Origin: Pseudopedobacter alpinus
GTDB taxonomy: Bacteria; Bacteroidota; Bacteroidia; Sphingobacteriales; Sphingobacteriaceae
Assembly: GCF_042684645.1 (NCBI RefSeq)
Contig: NZ_JBHULV010000022.1
Coordinates: 1 to 64,000, forward strand
DNA: 64,000 bases
Direction of reading: 5' to 3'
Made by a program: the position numbers and the translations under genes. Position 1 is the first letter of the stretch. Every line of letters starts with the position of its first letter. The notes below the pieces were generated by a model. It was not told where the DNA came from and ran no database searches. It saw nothing but the letters and a program-made list of their open reading frames with translations. This document shows positions 26,694 through 35,874 of the stretch, piece after piece.

Positions 26694-27119
26694 TTAAAAA
26701 ACCGCTGGTACTACTGCTACCGTTAACCTACTTATGCAACTTAGTTTTCCTTTTTCATTATAAATTTTAATATCCCAAATGTGGGTTTTACCGCCAATAT
26801 GTAGTGGTGTACAAATCCCTGTCACAAAGCCTGCTTTAACCGGTCGTAAATGATTAGCGTTAATTTCTAGACCTACACCCATGTTTTTTTCGGGGTTTAG
26901 TACTAAGTTAGACGCTACGCTTCCTAAAGTTTCTGCCAGTACTACATTTGCACCGCCATGTAAAATACCATACGGTTGGTGCGTTCTTTTATCAACTGGC
27001 ATAGTTGCTTTAATAAAATCAGACCCTATTTCTGTAAATTCAATTCCTAAAACAGTACCAATATGGTTTGGGTGGCGACTATTTAGCTCTTCCACACTTG
27101 GCTCTTTAAACCAAATCAT
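26694..27119 (-). CDS. Hot-dog fold thioesterase (PaaI/YdiI type)
   Basis: This 141-aa single hot-dog domain has the PaaI/YdiI signature HQPYGILHGGANVVLAETLG near residues 46-65, where HGG and the following Glu form the active site. Such enzymes hydrolyse acyl-CoA esters, for example 1,4-dihydroxy-2-naphthoyl-CoA in menaquinone synthesis; the substrate here is not determinable. It is the last gene of a three-gene minus-strand operon; its ATG overlaps the stop of the DinB gene (TAATG). Confidence 0.9.
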   Translation of the reverse strand: MIWFKEPSVEELNSRHPNHIGTVLGIEFTEIGSDFIKATMPVDKRTHQPYGILHGGANVVLAETLGSVASNLVLNPEKNMGVGLEINANHLRPVKAGFVTGICTPLHIGGKTHIWDIKIYNEKGKLSCISRLTVAVVPAVF

Positions 27120-27640
27120 TATTTCTTAAGATAAAGTTCTTTTAAAATATTAAAATGATGCTCTATATGGCCATATATGATAAAAAGCAAAGCACCAGCA
27201 GAAACTGTTTGTCCGTTTGCGTTACCTTTTTTCTTCATATCATCATCAGTTAAAGACTTAAAGAAAAATAAATTTGCTTGGCGCAGCATCACCAATTCAT
27301 CCACCAAATCACTGTAAGTATATTTATCAATGTTGGTATTGGCTACAATTGCATCTTGGTCATAACCTGGTAAATCAGTTTGATCGTTACGGGCTATACG
27401 CATAGCTCTATATGTCATTACTCTTTCGGTATCAATTAAATGAGAAATCACTTCTTTAACTGTCCATTTTCCTTCTGCATAAGCATAATCATATTTTTTT
27501 TCTGGTATGTCTGCCAAAAAATCATCAATATTATTTAACTGACTTTTTAATCTTCTTAAAATAGGCTGGTTGCCCGCAGAAGCTAATTTGATATAGTTTT
27601 CATAAAACGGTGCATACTCGTTAGCTAGTGGTTGGTACAT
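27119..27640 (-). CDS. DinB-family metalloenzyme
   Basis: This 173-aa four-helix DinB/YfiT-like protein has metal-ligand histidines consistent with VKEVISHLIDTERVMTYRAM (about residue 67) and IYGHIEHHFNILKELY (about 158 onward). DinB-like proteins often act as thiol-dependent transferases, but the substrate is unknown. The start lies 20 nt inside the 3' end of the sensor kinase gene, suggesting translational coupling; it also overlaps the downstream thioesterase by 1 nt. Confidence 0.87.
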   Translation of the reverse strand: MYQPLANEYAPFYENYIKLASAGNQPILRRLKSQLNNIDDFLADIPEKKYDYAYAEGKWTVKEVISHLIDTERVMTYRAMRIARNDQTDLPGYDQDAIVANTNIDKYTYSDLVDELVMLRQANLFFFKSLTDDDMKKKGNANGQTVSAGALLFIIYGHIEHHFNILKELYLKK

Positions 27641-28823
27641 AGTTTAAACTGCTTTTAATTATTATTCTAAATGTTGTTCCTTTTCCAATTTCAGACTCTT
27701 TTACGAATATTTGTCCGTTATGGTAATTTTCTATTATTCTTTTGGTAAGGGATAATCCTAATCCCCATCCTCTTTTTCTGGTGGTAAACCCTGGTTGAAA
27801 AATGGTAACGAATTTAGACCGAGGTATTCCTTTGCCTGTATCTGTAATATCTACAAATATCTGTTCTTTCACTATATTTTCAACAATATTTACAGATATT
27901 TTTCCCGGCCCTTCAATTGCGTTAACTGCATTTTTTAATATATTTTCTATAACCCAGTCAAAAAGAGGGATATTAAGTAAGGCTTCTTGGTTTTGATCAC
28001 CAGTAACCTCAAAAGTTATTTTGTCGCTTACACGTACACTAAAATAATCTACAAAATCATTTATGGTGTCATAAACAGAATGACTGGTTAAAATTGGTAA
28101 CGATCCTATTTTAGAAAATCTATCTGCAACAATTTCTAACCTTTTTACATCATTTTCCATTTGCAAAATTAGGGGATCAGTTTCTGCATCAAACTTGTCT
28201 TTCAGCAACTCTATCCAAGCCATTAAGGCAGATATTGGAGTACCCAATTGATGTGCTGTTTCTTTTGCCAAACCTACCCAAACTTGGTTTTGCTCCCTTC
28301 GCCTAGATGAGCTAAATATGAGGTAGGCAATCATTAAAAAAAGTGAAATGATAGTGAGTTGAATGTAAGGAAACACCCTTAATTGGGTTAACAAAAAACT
28401 ATCCTTATAATAAACATAGTTAATTGTACCATTCATTTCTAAAGGAATAGGCTCGTGTTGAGCTTTCATGCTTGCTAACTCCCTTAAAAAATACCTTGGG
28501 TCGTATTTTTTATCTGTATCTAATTTATAATAAGTTTTAGTGCTATCTAAAGCGGTATAAACAAGGATAGAATCTTGCTCATTTGTTACAATTGCAGGTA
28601 CTACTAAACTGTCTTTTACGGTAAACAAATAATCCATCATTTCTTGGTTATCTGTTTCAAACATTTTTTTGAAACTTTGGCTCCAAACCTCAGCTCGGGT
28701 ACGTTCAGATTTTGAAATACCTTGAACCAAAAAGTTAGTGTACCATAAAGATGTTGCTGCAATTACCATTGCGCCAATTAGCAATAAATATTTCCACCTA
28801 CGTTTGTTTTCGTATAAATTCAT
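27621..28823 (-). CDS. Membrane sensor histidine kinase
   Basis: This 400-aa kinase has TM1 at about 13-33, a periplasmic sensing region of about 120 residues without a recognised domain, and TM2 at about 148-168. There is no clear HAMP. The dimerisation box is KETAHQLGTPISALMAWIEL, with the phospho-acceptor His near 190. The ATPase domain has N box NILKNAVNAIEG, G1 DTGKGIP and G2 GWGLGLSLTKRII. No response regulator is adjacent, so its partner is unknown. It is first gene of the operon with DinB and the thioesterase. Confidence 0.92.
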   Translation of the reverse strand: MNLYENKRRWKYLLLIGAMVIAATSLWYTNFLVQGISKSERTRAEVWSQSFKKMFETDNQEMMDYLFTVKDSLVVPAIVTNEQDSILVYTALDSTKTYYKLDTDKKYDPRYFLRELASMKAQHEPIPLEMNGTINYVYYKDSFLLTQLRVFPYIQLTIISLFLMIAYLIFSSSRRREQNQVWVGLAKETAHQLGTPISALMAWIELLKDKFDAETDPLILQMENDVKRLEIVADRFSKIGSLPILTSHSVYDTINDFVDYFSVRVSDKITFEVTGDQNQEALLNIPLFDWVIENILKNAVNAIEGPGKISVNIVENIVKEQIFVDITDTGKGIPRSKFVTIFQPGFTTRKRGWGLGLSLTKRIIENYHNGQIFVKESEIGKGTTFRIIIKSSLNYVPTTS

Positions 28824-28831
28824 TTAATAGT

Positions 28832-29599
28832 TTAAAACTGTAGTTCTAATAAAATCGGACAATGGTCAGAGTGTTTGGCTTCTGGCAAAATTGCTGCCCT
28901 TTTTAAATTTTCAGAAAGTTCAATAGTAGTCATGTGATAATCTATACGCCAACCCAAATTCTTACCTCTTGCGCCTGCTCTATAACTCCACCAAGTATAA
29001 TGGTGCGGATCTGGGTTAAAATGTCTGAAAGTATCTACAAAACCTAAATGTATAAAACTGTCCATCCAAGCTCTTTCTTCGGGTAAAAAACCCGATGAAT
29101 TTGCGTTTGATTTTGGGTTGTGGATATCAATTGCTTTATGGCAAATATTATAATCACCAGATATGACCAATTTAGGGTAATCCACTTTAAGTTTTGCAAT
29201 GTAATCTGCAAAGTCTTCTAAAAATTTATACTTAAAAGCTTGCCTTTCGTCACCACTACTACCCGATGGAAAATATGCGCTTATTACAGAAAAATCTTTA
29301 AAATCAGCTCTTATTACTCTTCCCTCCCTGTCATATTCTTCTATTCCACAACCATATTCAACATGTTCGGGTTCAATTTTAGCAATTATTGCTGTACCGC
29401 TATAGCCTTTTTTTTGTGCCGGAAACCAATAGTGTTTGTAGCCCAGCTGTTCTAAAATTGCAATATCTAATATTTGCTCTGGTGTGGCTTTAATTTCCTG
29501 TAAACAAACTATATCTGCATCAGTAGCTTGTAGCCATGCAAACCATTCCTTATTAATTGCGGCTCTTATGCCGTTAACGTTGTAAGATATAATTTTCAT
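28832..29599 (-). CDS. xth: Exodeoxyribonuclease III
   Basis: AP endonuclease/3'-5' exonuclease of the ExoIII family, 255 aa, in base excision repair. Visible motifs: NVNGIRAA at 7-14, CLQEIKA with the metal-binding Glu (about 34), SGDYNICH (about 147), and SDHCPILLEL with the catalytic Asp-His at the C-terminus. It is full length and cytoplasmic. It precedes the sensor kinase by 8 nt on the same strand. Confidence 0.95.
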   Translation of the reverse strand: MKIISYNVNGIRAAINKEWFAWLQATDADIVCLQEIKATPEQILDIAILEQLGYKHYWFPAQKKGYSGTAIIAKIEPEHVEYGCGIEEYDREGRVIRADFKDFSVISAYFPSGSSGDERQAFKYKFLEDFADYIAKLKVDYPKLVISGDYNICHKAIDIHNPKSNANSSGFLPEERAWMDSFIHLGFVDTFRHFNPDPHHYTWWSYRAGARGKNLGWRIDYHMTTIELSENLKRAAILPEAKHSDHCPILLELQF

Positions 29600-29642
29600 T
29601 ATTTTTAATTCTTTTTTAAGATTCTCAATAATAGCTATCGGG

Positions 29643-30341
29643 TTATCCTTTAGCTTTTTTAAGCTCCTTTGTAAGTTGTTTAAGTTCTTTTTTCTCTAGC
29701 AAACTTACCATCATTTTAATATCTGTTAAAGGCCTGTCATTTCTACCTACTTTAACAGTGCCAATATTGTCAACCATTTGCATTCCTTTAACAACTTCCC
29801 CAAAAACGGTATAGCTTTGGTCTAAAAAAGGCGCTCCGCCTATAGTTTTATAAACTTCTCTATGCGCTGCAGGTATTTTTTCTCCTTTTAATCTATTTTG
29901 CTCAACGCTATTTAATTCATCATCTGTATAAATTTTGCCTTGTACAATATAAAATTGTGAACCTGAAGATGCTTTTTCGGGGTTATTATCTCGGGCAGCA
30001 GCCAAAACACCTCTTTTATGGAAAAGTGAAGGCACAAATTCTGCGGGTATGGTATAACCTAAATCTCCACCTCCAAGCTGTTCTGTTGCATTGGCTTTTT
30101 TTGAAGTAGGGTCTCCTCCTTGTATCATAAACTCTTGTATTACCCTGTGAAACAAGGTGCTATCCAATGTTCTTTCTTTTATCAATTTTATAAAATTATC
30201 ACGGTGCTTTGGGGTTTCATTATACAGTTTTAAGTAAACTATACCATAATTTGTAGTTATTTTAACATAAGTTTCTTGCGGTTCTTTTGCAAAAGTATTT
30301 AAGCTTAAAAAAGCTAGTAAAATAAAAATCAGTTTTTTCAT
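29643..30341 (-). CDS. Exported cyclophilin-type peptidyl-prolyl isomerase
   Basis: This 232-aa protein has a signal peptide MKKLIFILLAFLSLNTFAK and a cyclophilin domain with LFHRVIQEFMIQGGDP, SGSQFYIVQG and VFGEVVKGM. It catalyses cis-trans isomerisation of prolyl bonds in envelope proteins. I chose the ATG at 30341, which gives a proper signal peptide, over one at 30377. The C-terminus is Lys-rich. An insert around residues 130-160 (SVEQNRLKGEKIPAAHREV) is typical of Bacteroidota members. Confidence 0.93.
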   Translation of the reverse strand: MKKLIFILLAFLSLNTFAKEPQETYVKITTNYGIVYLKLYNETPKHRDNFIKLIKERTLDSTLFHRVIQEFMIQGGDPTSKKANATEQLGGGDLGYTIPAEFVPSLFHKRGVLAAARDNNPEKASSGSQFYIVQGKIYTDDELNSVEQNRLKGEKIPAAHREVYKTIGGAPFLDQSYTVFGEVVKGMQMVDNIGTVKVGRNDRPLTDIKMMVSLLEKKELKQLTKELKKAKG

Positions 30342-30514
30342 GCGTTGGAATTTTATGCAAGGTATTAAATTAAACAATTTACCTAAGACTCTCTTTGCAA
30401 AAAGCCAAGCTATGTAAAGTAAATGTTAAATAAATGGAGACTATTGATTGATTATTTAATATTAAACTAATAATGAGGTAATTCTAATAGTTGATTTTTG
30501 TAGAAACTTTAATC

Positions 30515-30616
30515 ATGGAATTTTTGAACTGTATTTTTCTATCCGTCAGTGTGATATCAATTATTGCATTTTATCTTAGTCCGTTTGATTTGAAAATTGA
30601 GGAGGATGAAGATTGA
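30515..30616 (+). CDS. Possible 33-aa membrane miniprotein
   Basis: ATG at 30515 opens a 33-codon frame with one hydrophobic helix (residues 5-24) and an acidic tail ending EEDED. It lies in a 313-bp gap before the phosphoesterase gene. No homology is recognised and no clear promoter is seen; the plausible membrane topology is the only support. Confidence 0.3.
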   Translation: MEFLNCIFLSVSVISIIAFYLSPFDLKIEEDED

Positions 30617-30654
30617 GACTTTAAATTAATTTTTCATTTGATAAAATATTAAAC

Positions 30655-31497
30655 ATGTCTAAAAGAGAAGTAGATATTGTAATAATTTCTGATGTGCATT
30701 TAGGCACTTATGGTTGCCACGCAAAAGAATTATTAATGTATCTAAAAAGCATTAAACCCAAAATGCTTATCCTTAACGGCGATATTATTGATATTTGGCA
30801 GTTTAGTAAATCATATTTCCCCGAAGATCATCTAAAAGTGATTAGGCGTATTTTAAAATTTGTTAGTGATGGCGTACCTGTATATTATTTAACAGGTAAC
30901 CATGATGAAATGCTAAGAAAGTTTGCCGATTTTAACATGGGTGGCCTAAAGTTATTAAATAAATTAATATTTAATTTAGATGGTAAAAAAGCTTGGGTTT
31001 TTCATGGCGATGTGTTTGACGTTACCATGCAACATTCAAAATGGTTGGCAAAATTAGGTGCTATTGGTTACGATACCTTGATAATGATAAATAGTATTAC
31101 CAACTGGGCACTTTTAAAAATGGGTAAAAAGAAATACTCTTTTTCTCAAAAAATTAAAGCCAGTGTAAAGGAAGCTGTAAAATTTATCAATCAATTTGAG
31201 CAAACAGCTGCCGAATTAGCTATTGAAAAAGGTTATTCTTTTGTAATTTGCGGCCATATACACCACCCAGAAATAAGAGAGATTGTTAACAATAAAGGAA
31301 AAGTGACTTATCTAAATTCTGGAGATTGGGTAGAAAGCCTAACCGCTTTAGAGTATAATGAAAATAAATGGTCTATCTATAAATATGATGCGTCTTTATG
31401 TTTTAAAGACGAAGATGATGTTTTAGATACTGAAAATTTAAAAAACATGTTAGATGTAAAAGGACTTTTTGAAAAATTTAAACAAGAAGTATCTTAG
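30655..31497 (+). CDS. UDP-2,3-diacylglucosamine diphosphatase-like phosphoesterase
   Basis: Calcineurin-like metallophosphoesterase, 280 aa, with the complete metal-binding set: SDVHLG (residues 10-15), NGDIIDIW (about 41), TGNHDEM (about 81), FHGDVFD (about 120) and CGHIHHPEI (about 199). The motifs and length fit the LpxH family, which hydrolyses UDP-2,3-diacylglucosamine in lipid A synthesis. It sits outside the lpx cluster. The next gene, a MurG-like glycosyltransferase, starts 10 nt downstream, which fits an envelope role. Confidence 0.85.
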   Translation: MSKREVDIVIISDVHLGTYGCHAKELLMYLKSIKPKMLILNGDIIDIWQFSKSYFPEDHLKVIRRILKFVSDGVPVYYLTGNHDEMLRKFADFNMGGLKLLNKLIFNLDGKKAWVFHGDVFDVTMQHSKWLAKLGAIGYDTLIMINSITNWALLKMGKKKYSFSQKIKASVKEAVKFINQFEQTAAELAIEKGYSFVICGHIHHPEIREIVNNKGKVTYLNSGDWVESLTALEYNENKWSIYKYDASLCFKDEDDVLDTENLKNMLDVKGLFEKFKQEVS

Positions 31498-31507
31498 TTT
31501 TATAGCA

Positions 31508-32506
31508 ATGAAAATATTGTACGCCATACAAGGAACAGGAAATGGCCATATTAGCCGGGCAAGAGAAATTGTACCTCTTTTACAACAATATGGCGATTTA
31601 GATTTATTGGTTAGCGGCACACAAGCTGATGTTTCTTTAGCGCAACCTTTAAAGTACAAGTTTCATGGTTTTAGCTATATTTTTGGAAAAAAAGGCGGGA
31701 TAGATTTTTGGAAGACTTTCAAAGCCATGAATTTAATACAGTTTTGGAAAGATTTAAAAAGTATCCCTTTAGAAAACTACGATTTAATTATTAACGATTT
31801 TGAACCAATTACTGCTTGGGCTTGTAAACTCAAAAAAGTAAAAAGCGTTTCATTAAGCCACCAAGCTTCATTCCTGTCGCCAAATACGCCAAGACCAAAA
31901 AAAAGCGAGAAATACGCAGAGGCTATTTTAAAGTATTACGCACCAACATCAAACCATATAGGTTTTCACTTTAAAGCTTATGATGGTTTTATACATACGC
32001 CAGTTATTAGGGAAGAAATTAGAAACTTAGATCCAAAAAATCATGGTTATTATACGGTTTACCTACCTGCCATTGATGATAAAATTTTACTCAAATATTT
32101 ACAAGCCATACCAGATGTAAAATGGCAGGTTTTTAGCAAACATCAAAAAACGCCCTATCAATATGCAAATGTATTGGTAAAGCCGATAGATAATTTAACA
32201 TTTAACAGAAGTTTAGAAAACTGTGAAGGTTTGCTAACTGGTGGAGGTTTTGAAGGCCCAGCAGAAGCTTTGTTTTTAGGAAAAAAACTGCTGCTTATAC
32301 CCATGAGAAATCAATTTGAGCAAGAGTGTAATGCAGAAGCCGCCAGACAGTTAGGAGTGCCTGTGATTAAAAGAATTGACAAAAACTTTGTGAATTCTTT
32401 GAACCAGTGGATAAAAGAAGATCAAAACATAGTAGTAGATTTTCCTGACCAAACTGCAAAAATTATTGAGCAATTGGTGCAAAACTATGCCTTCAAAAAA
32501 AGCTAA
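31508..32506 (+). CDS. MurG-like glycosyltransferase family protein
   Basis: This 332-aa protein has a GT-B fold. The N-terminal glycine loop QGTGNGHISRAREIVP (about residues 7-22) and the C-terminal nucleotide-sugar region GGGFEGPAEALFLGKKLLLI with RNQFEQECNA resemble MurG and diacylglycerol glycosyltransferases. The ATG at 31508 was chosen; an upstream start at 31469 lies inside the preceding gene. It probably transfers a sugar to a lipid or envelope acceptor; donor and acceptor are unknown. Confidence 0.8.
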   Translation: MKILYAIQGTGNGHISRAREIVPLLQQYGDLDLLVSGTQADVSLAQPLKYKFHGFSYIFGKKGGIDFWKTFKAMNLIQFWKDLKSIPLENYDLIINDFEPITAWACKLKKVKSVSLSHQASFLSPNTPRPKKSEKYAEAILKYYAPTSNHIGFHFKAYDGFIHTPVIREEIRNLDPKNHGYYTVYLPAIDDKILLKYLQAIPDVKWQVFSKHQKTPYQYANVLVKPIDNLTFNRSLENCEGLLTGGGFEGPAEALFLGKKLLLIPMRNQFEQECNAEAARQLGVPVIKRIDKNFVNSLNQWIKEDQNIVVDFPDQTAKIIEQLVQNYAFKKS

Positions 32507-32560
32507 ATACACTATATTTAATAGATATTGCTTATTATTGCCTGTCTGCAATAATTAAGC

Positions 32561-33541
32561 ATGATTACTCAATTCAGAAATTTAAATTTCGTTAATGTTT
32601 TTTTTTTAATAGCACTAACATTAGTGTTAAGAATTGGCGTTTTTGTTAATTTACCAGAGGCAGTAAACTCTGGTTTTATAGAGTTTTTTAACAGATTGCT
32701 AATTAATTTTAACTTAGATAGTTTTTTAAATCCAATTGCAAACATACTTATAGCCGCATTATTAGTTGTTTTGCAAGCCCTTTTATTTAACCAAATGGTT
32801 AATAAGCATGGTGTATTAAACAAATCTACTTTTTTACCGGCAGCATGTTATATTTTAGCTTGTAGTATATTTACACCATTTTTAACCTTTACACCACCAC
32901 TGCTGTGCAACTTTTTTCTGCTTTTTATATTTAATAAAATTATAATAGAATATAAAAGCAATAACTCTATTGCTGCCATGTTTGATTTAGGTTTGGTAGT
33001 TGCTTTTGGTACTCTTTTTTACTTCCCATTTGTTATATTTTTAGTTTTATTATGGGTAGCATTATTTGTATTTAAACCCTTTTATTGGCGAGAGTGGGCA
33101 AGTGCTTTGGCTGGCTTTATTACCCTTGTTTTTTTGTTAGGGGTGTATTATTATTGGAACAATAAATTGTTGGATTTTTATGAGATTTGGGCACCACTTT
33201 CTGCAAAATTGCCTATATATATTAACATACAGGTTTTAGATTATATAGTACTTTTTCCTATTATTATTTGTGTGCTTTTAGGGATGCTTCATTTGCGTCA
33301 AAATTTTTTCAAAAGCTTTGTCTTGGTGCGTAAATCATTCCAGTTGTGCTTGTTTATATTTCTTTTGGCTATAGTTTCTTTTTATTTAAAAACAGATTTT
33401 AGAATAAATCACTTTTTACTTTGTGCGCTACCCGTAGCGTTAACAATATCTTACTATTTTGTAAATGCTAAAAATAAATGGATTTATGAGTCTATGTTTT
33501 TATTTATCATAAGTTTCATCATTTATTTCCAATTTGTTTAA
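32561..33541 (+). CDS. Polytopic membrane protein, DUF6427-like
   Basis: This 326-aa protein has about eight to ten predicted transmembrane helices, rich in Phe, Leu and Ile. The N-terminus MITQFRNLNFVNVFFLIALT resembles the Bacteroidota DUF6427 family, whose function is not known. No catalytic motif is seen. It follows the glycosyltransferase by 54 nt and may belong to the same transcription unit. Confidence 0.75.
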   Translation: MITQFRNLNFVNVFFLIALTLVLRIGVFVNLPEAVNSGFIEFFNRLLINFNLDSFLNPIANILIAALLVVLQALLFNQMVNKHGVLNKSTFLPAACYILACSIFTPFLTFTPPLLCNFFLLFIFNKIIIEYKSNNSIAAMFDLGLVVAFGTLFYFPFVIFLVLLWVALFVFKPFYWREWASALAGFITLVFLLGVYYYWNNKLLDFYEIWAPLSAKLPIYINIQVLDYIVLFPIIICVLLGMLHLRQNFFKSFVLVRKSFQLCLFIFLLAIVSFYLKTDFRINHFLLCALPVALTISYYFVNAKNKWIYESMFLFIISFIIYFQFV

Positions 33542-33598
33542 ACTCATTTGTTTAACTTTTTTTAACAGATAACAAGTGCTTAAACTATTAAATTTTGA

Positions 33599-33606
33599 TA
33601 GTTTTG
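33599..33606 (+). promoter_or_regulatory. -7 box ahead of the 57-aa ORF and coaX
   Basis: TAGTTTTG matches TAnnTTTG 48 bp before the small ORF. No convincing -33 TTG is present 17-23 bp upstream, so this is a weak call. Confidence 0.35.
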
Positions 33607-33653
33607 TAGCCAAGCTGTGTTTAGCATAATCTTATTTTAGATTTAGGTGTAAA

Positions 33654-33827
33654 ATGAAAGTTAGATACATTAGTGCGGTTAGCAATCAAAATATGTTTAA
33701 AATAAATATTACTGGTTATTGTACCATTAACGTAAGAGTTTTGGGTAAAATGCTATACCCAGCAAAATTTATGGATGGTATTTTTGTTAAACAAGGTGCT
33801 TTGGTCAAATTTGAATCTAATTTATAA
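33654..33827 (+). CDS. Small hypothetical protein, 57 aa
   Basis: ATG at 33654 opens 57 codons beginning MKVRYISAVSNQNMFKINIT and ending KFESNL. The stop lies 10 nt before the coaX ATG, so it may be translated from the same message. Composition is ordinary (beta-prone, no membrane helix). A -7 box stands upstream. I recognise no family; the tight spacing and coding-like composition support it as a gene. Confidence 0.5.
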   Translation: MKVRYISAVSNQNMFKINITGYCTINVRVLGKMLYPAKFMDGIFVKQGALVKFESNL

Positions 33828-33837
33828 ATACGGGTAA

Positions 33838-34587
33838 ATGCCTAATTTGGTAATTGATATCGGCAATACTTTTGTTAAAATTTCTGTTTTTGAAGCTAAC
33901 AAATTAGTTTACAATCAAAAAACAAATGAATTAACAACAGAATTTATTATTAAACTCATTGAGAAGCATCAAACAAAAAACTTAATTGTTTCTTCGGTAA
34001 AGAAAGAACTAGGTTTTAATGAAGATGAAATAAAAAAGAAGGTTAATTATATTCTTTTTAACGGGGAAACTTTAATTCCCATTAAAAACAAATATGAAAC
34101 ACCAAAAAGCTTAGGTTTGGATAGATTAGCAGGCGTTATTGGTGCTAATTTTTTATATCCTAACCAAAATATTTTGGTGATTGATGCGGGTACTTGCATT
34201 ACTTATGACACTTTAAATAACAACGCAGAATACTTTGGTGGTAGCATATCGCCAGGTTTAAATATGCGTTTTAATGCCATGCACCATTTTACTTCAAAAC
34301 TCCCTTTGGTAAATTTTGAAGGTAGTTTTAAAAAAAGTTTTGGAGGTAATACAGAAGATGCAATGAGTTCTGGTGTAATTAACGGAACATTTTATGAAGC
34401 AGAAGGTTTTATAAAGCAATATTTAATTGCTAAACCAGATGCTAAAATTATACTTTGTGGAGGAGATTCTGCGTTTTTTGATTCGAAGTTTAAAAACAGC
34501 ATCTTTGCCCACTTAATTTTACATGAACCCAATTTAGTTTTAATTGGTTTAAATACGGTTGTTAATTATCAGCATGATCTTAAATAG
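33838..34587 (+). CDS. coaX: Type III pantothenate kinase
   Basis: First step of coenzyme A synthesis, phosphorylating pantothenate, 249 aa. It has the ASKHA phosphate motif DIGNTFVKISVFE at 6-18, LGLDRLAGVIGA (about 97), IDAGTCITYD (about 121) and GGSISPGLNMRFNAMH (about 140). Lengths and motifs fit CoaX, which usually needs a monovalent cation and is feedback-insensitive to CoA. Its last 14 nt overlap the start of the outer-membrane protein gene. Confidence 0.95.
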   Translation: MPNLVIDIGNTFVKISVFEANKLVYNQKTNELTTEFIIKLIEKHQTKNLIVSSVKKELGFNEDEIKKKVNYILFNGETLIPIKNKYETPKSLGLDRLAGVIGANFLYPNQNILVIDAGTCITYDTLNNNAEYFGGSISPGLNMRFNAMHHFTSKLPLVNFEGSFKKSFGGNTEDAMSSGVINGTFYEAEGFIKQYLIAKPDAKIILCGGDSAFFDSKFKNSIFAHLILHEPNLVLIGLNTVVNYQHDLK

Positions 34588-35863
34588 AAAATTTATCCTT
34601 GCACTTACATTCTTATGTGCAATAGTTTGCAATGCAATGGCACAATCTACCATCAACTCTCCTTACTCTAAATTTGGCGTTGGTAATATAAAAGGAAGCT
34701 ATTTACCTCAAAACAAAGGAATGGGGAACTTAGCGTATGGAATTGGTACCGTTGGTGGTTATCAAAATATTAATATTTCTAATCCAGCATCTTACTCTTT
34801 TTTAAGATTAACTGTTTTTGATATTGGCGCTTCTACAGCTTTACAAACTTTATCTAAAGGGGATTTAAAAGAACAAAGTTTTAATGCAACATTAAGTCAT
34901 ATTGCAATAGGTGTGCCTGTAACAAAAAAATCTGCTATAAGCTTTGGCTTATTGCCTTACAGTAATTTTGGATATGAGTTTAAAAATTCTAGTCAAAAAG
35001 TTGATACTTTTTCTGTTGATCAAATTTATGCTGGCGAAGGCGGATTAACCAAAGCTTATTTAGGTTATGGTTTAGGACTTGGAAAACATTTTAGTGTAGG
35101 TATTAATATGAGCTATCTTTTTGGGAACCTAAGAGAAAGTAAAGCTACTGAGTTTACAAATTATGTAGGCTTTTTAAATTCTAGAACGGTAAACAATAAT
35201 GCTATAGGGGGCTTAAATTTTGATTTAGGTTTAATGTATATAACAGCTTTAAATGATAAAACTAAGCTAACTATAGGTTATACTGGCGGAGCTAAAACGC
35301 AGCTTAACACTAAATTTTCTCAATTATCTACCAGATACCAAACCATTAATGGTGCTGACTTGACTTCAGATTCTACAAGTTTTATAAACGAAGTAGAAGG
35401 AAATTTAATCATACCTACCAACCATAATTTTGGCTTTAGTATAGAAAGAGTAAATAAATGGTTAGTAGGTGCCGATTTAAGATTAGCTAACTGGTCCGAA
35501 TTTAAAAAATCTGGCTCTACAGATGTTTTAAATAATACTTGGGGTTTTTCTGTTGGTGGGCAAATTACTCCAAACTCAAATGCTGTAACCAACTATTTAA
35601 AATTGATGGATTACCGTATGGGATTTAATTACAATAAAAGTTACGTGGCTATCAACAACAGAGATATTGATGTAAAAAGCGTTAATTTTGGTTTAGGTTT
35701 CCCATTAGTTTCTTCCCGATCTGCTTTTTATAAAATTAACTTGGCTACAGAACTTGGTGTTAGAGGAACATTAGATAATAATTTAGTTAAAGAGAATTTC
35801 TTTAATATTCACTTAGGTTTCTTGATAAACGATAGATGGTTTCAGAAATATAAATACGATTAG
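34574..35863 (+). CDS. Outer-membrane beta-barrel protein
   Basis: This 429-aa protein has a signal peptide (ILNRKFILALTFLCAIVCNAMAQ) and then alternating beta-strands with Gly/Asn turns throughout (NSPYSKFGVGNIKGSYLPQN near the mature start, SNPASYSFLRLTVFDIGAS). The pattern resembles FadL/PorV-like barrels of Bacteroidota. The start at 34574 gives the signal peptide and overlaps coaX by 14 nt. lptC follows 11 nt downstream. The transported molecule, if any, is unknown. Confidence 0.75.
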   Translation: MILNRKFILALTFLCAIVCNAMAQSTINSPYSKFGVGNIKGSYLPQNKGMGNLAYGIGTVGGYQNINISNPASYSFLRLTVFDIGASTALQTLSKGDLKEQSFNATLSHIAIGVPVTKKSAISFGLLPYSNFGYEFKNSSQKVDTFSVDQIYAGEGGLTKAYLGYGLGLGKHFSVGINMSYLFGNLRESKATEFTNYVGFLNSRTVNNNAIGGLNFDLGLMYITALNDKTKLTIGYTGGAKTQLNTKFSQLSTRYQTINGADLTSDSTSFINEVEGNLIIPTNHNFGFSIERVNKWLVGADLRLANWSEFKKSGSTDVLNNTWGFSVGGQITPNSNAVTNYLKLMDYRMGFNYNKSYVAINNRDIDVKSVNFGLGFPLVSSRSAFYKINLATELGVRGTLDNNLVKENFFNIHLGFLINDRWFQKYKYD

Positions 35864-35874
35864 TATTTTAATAT

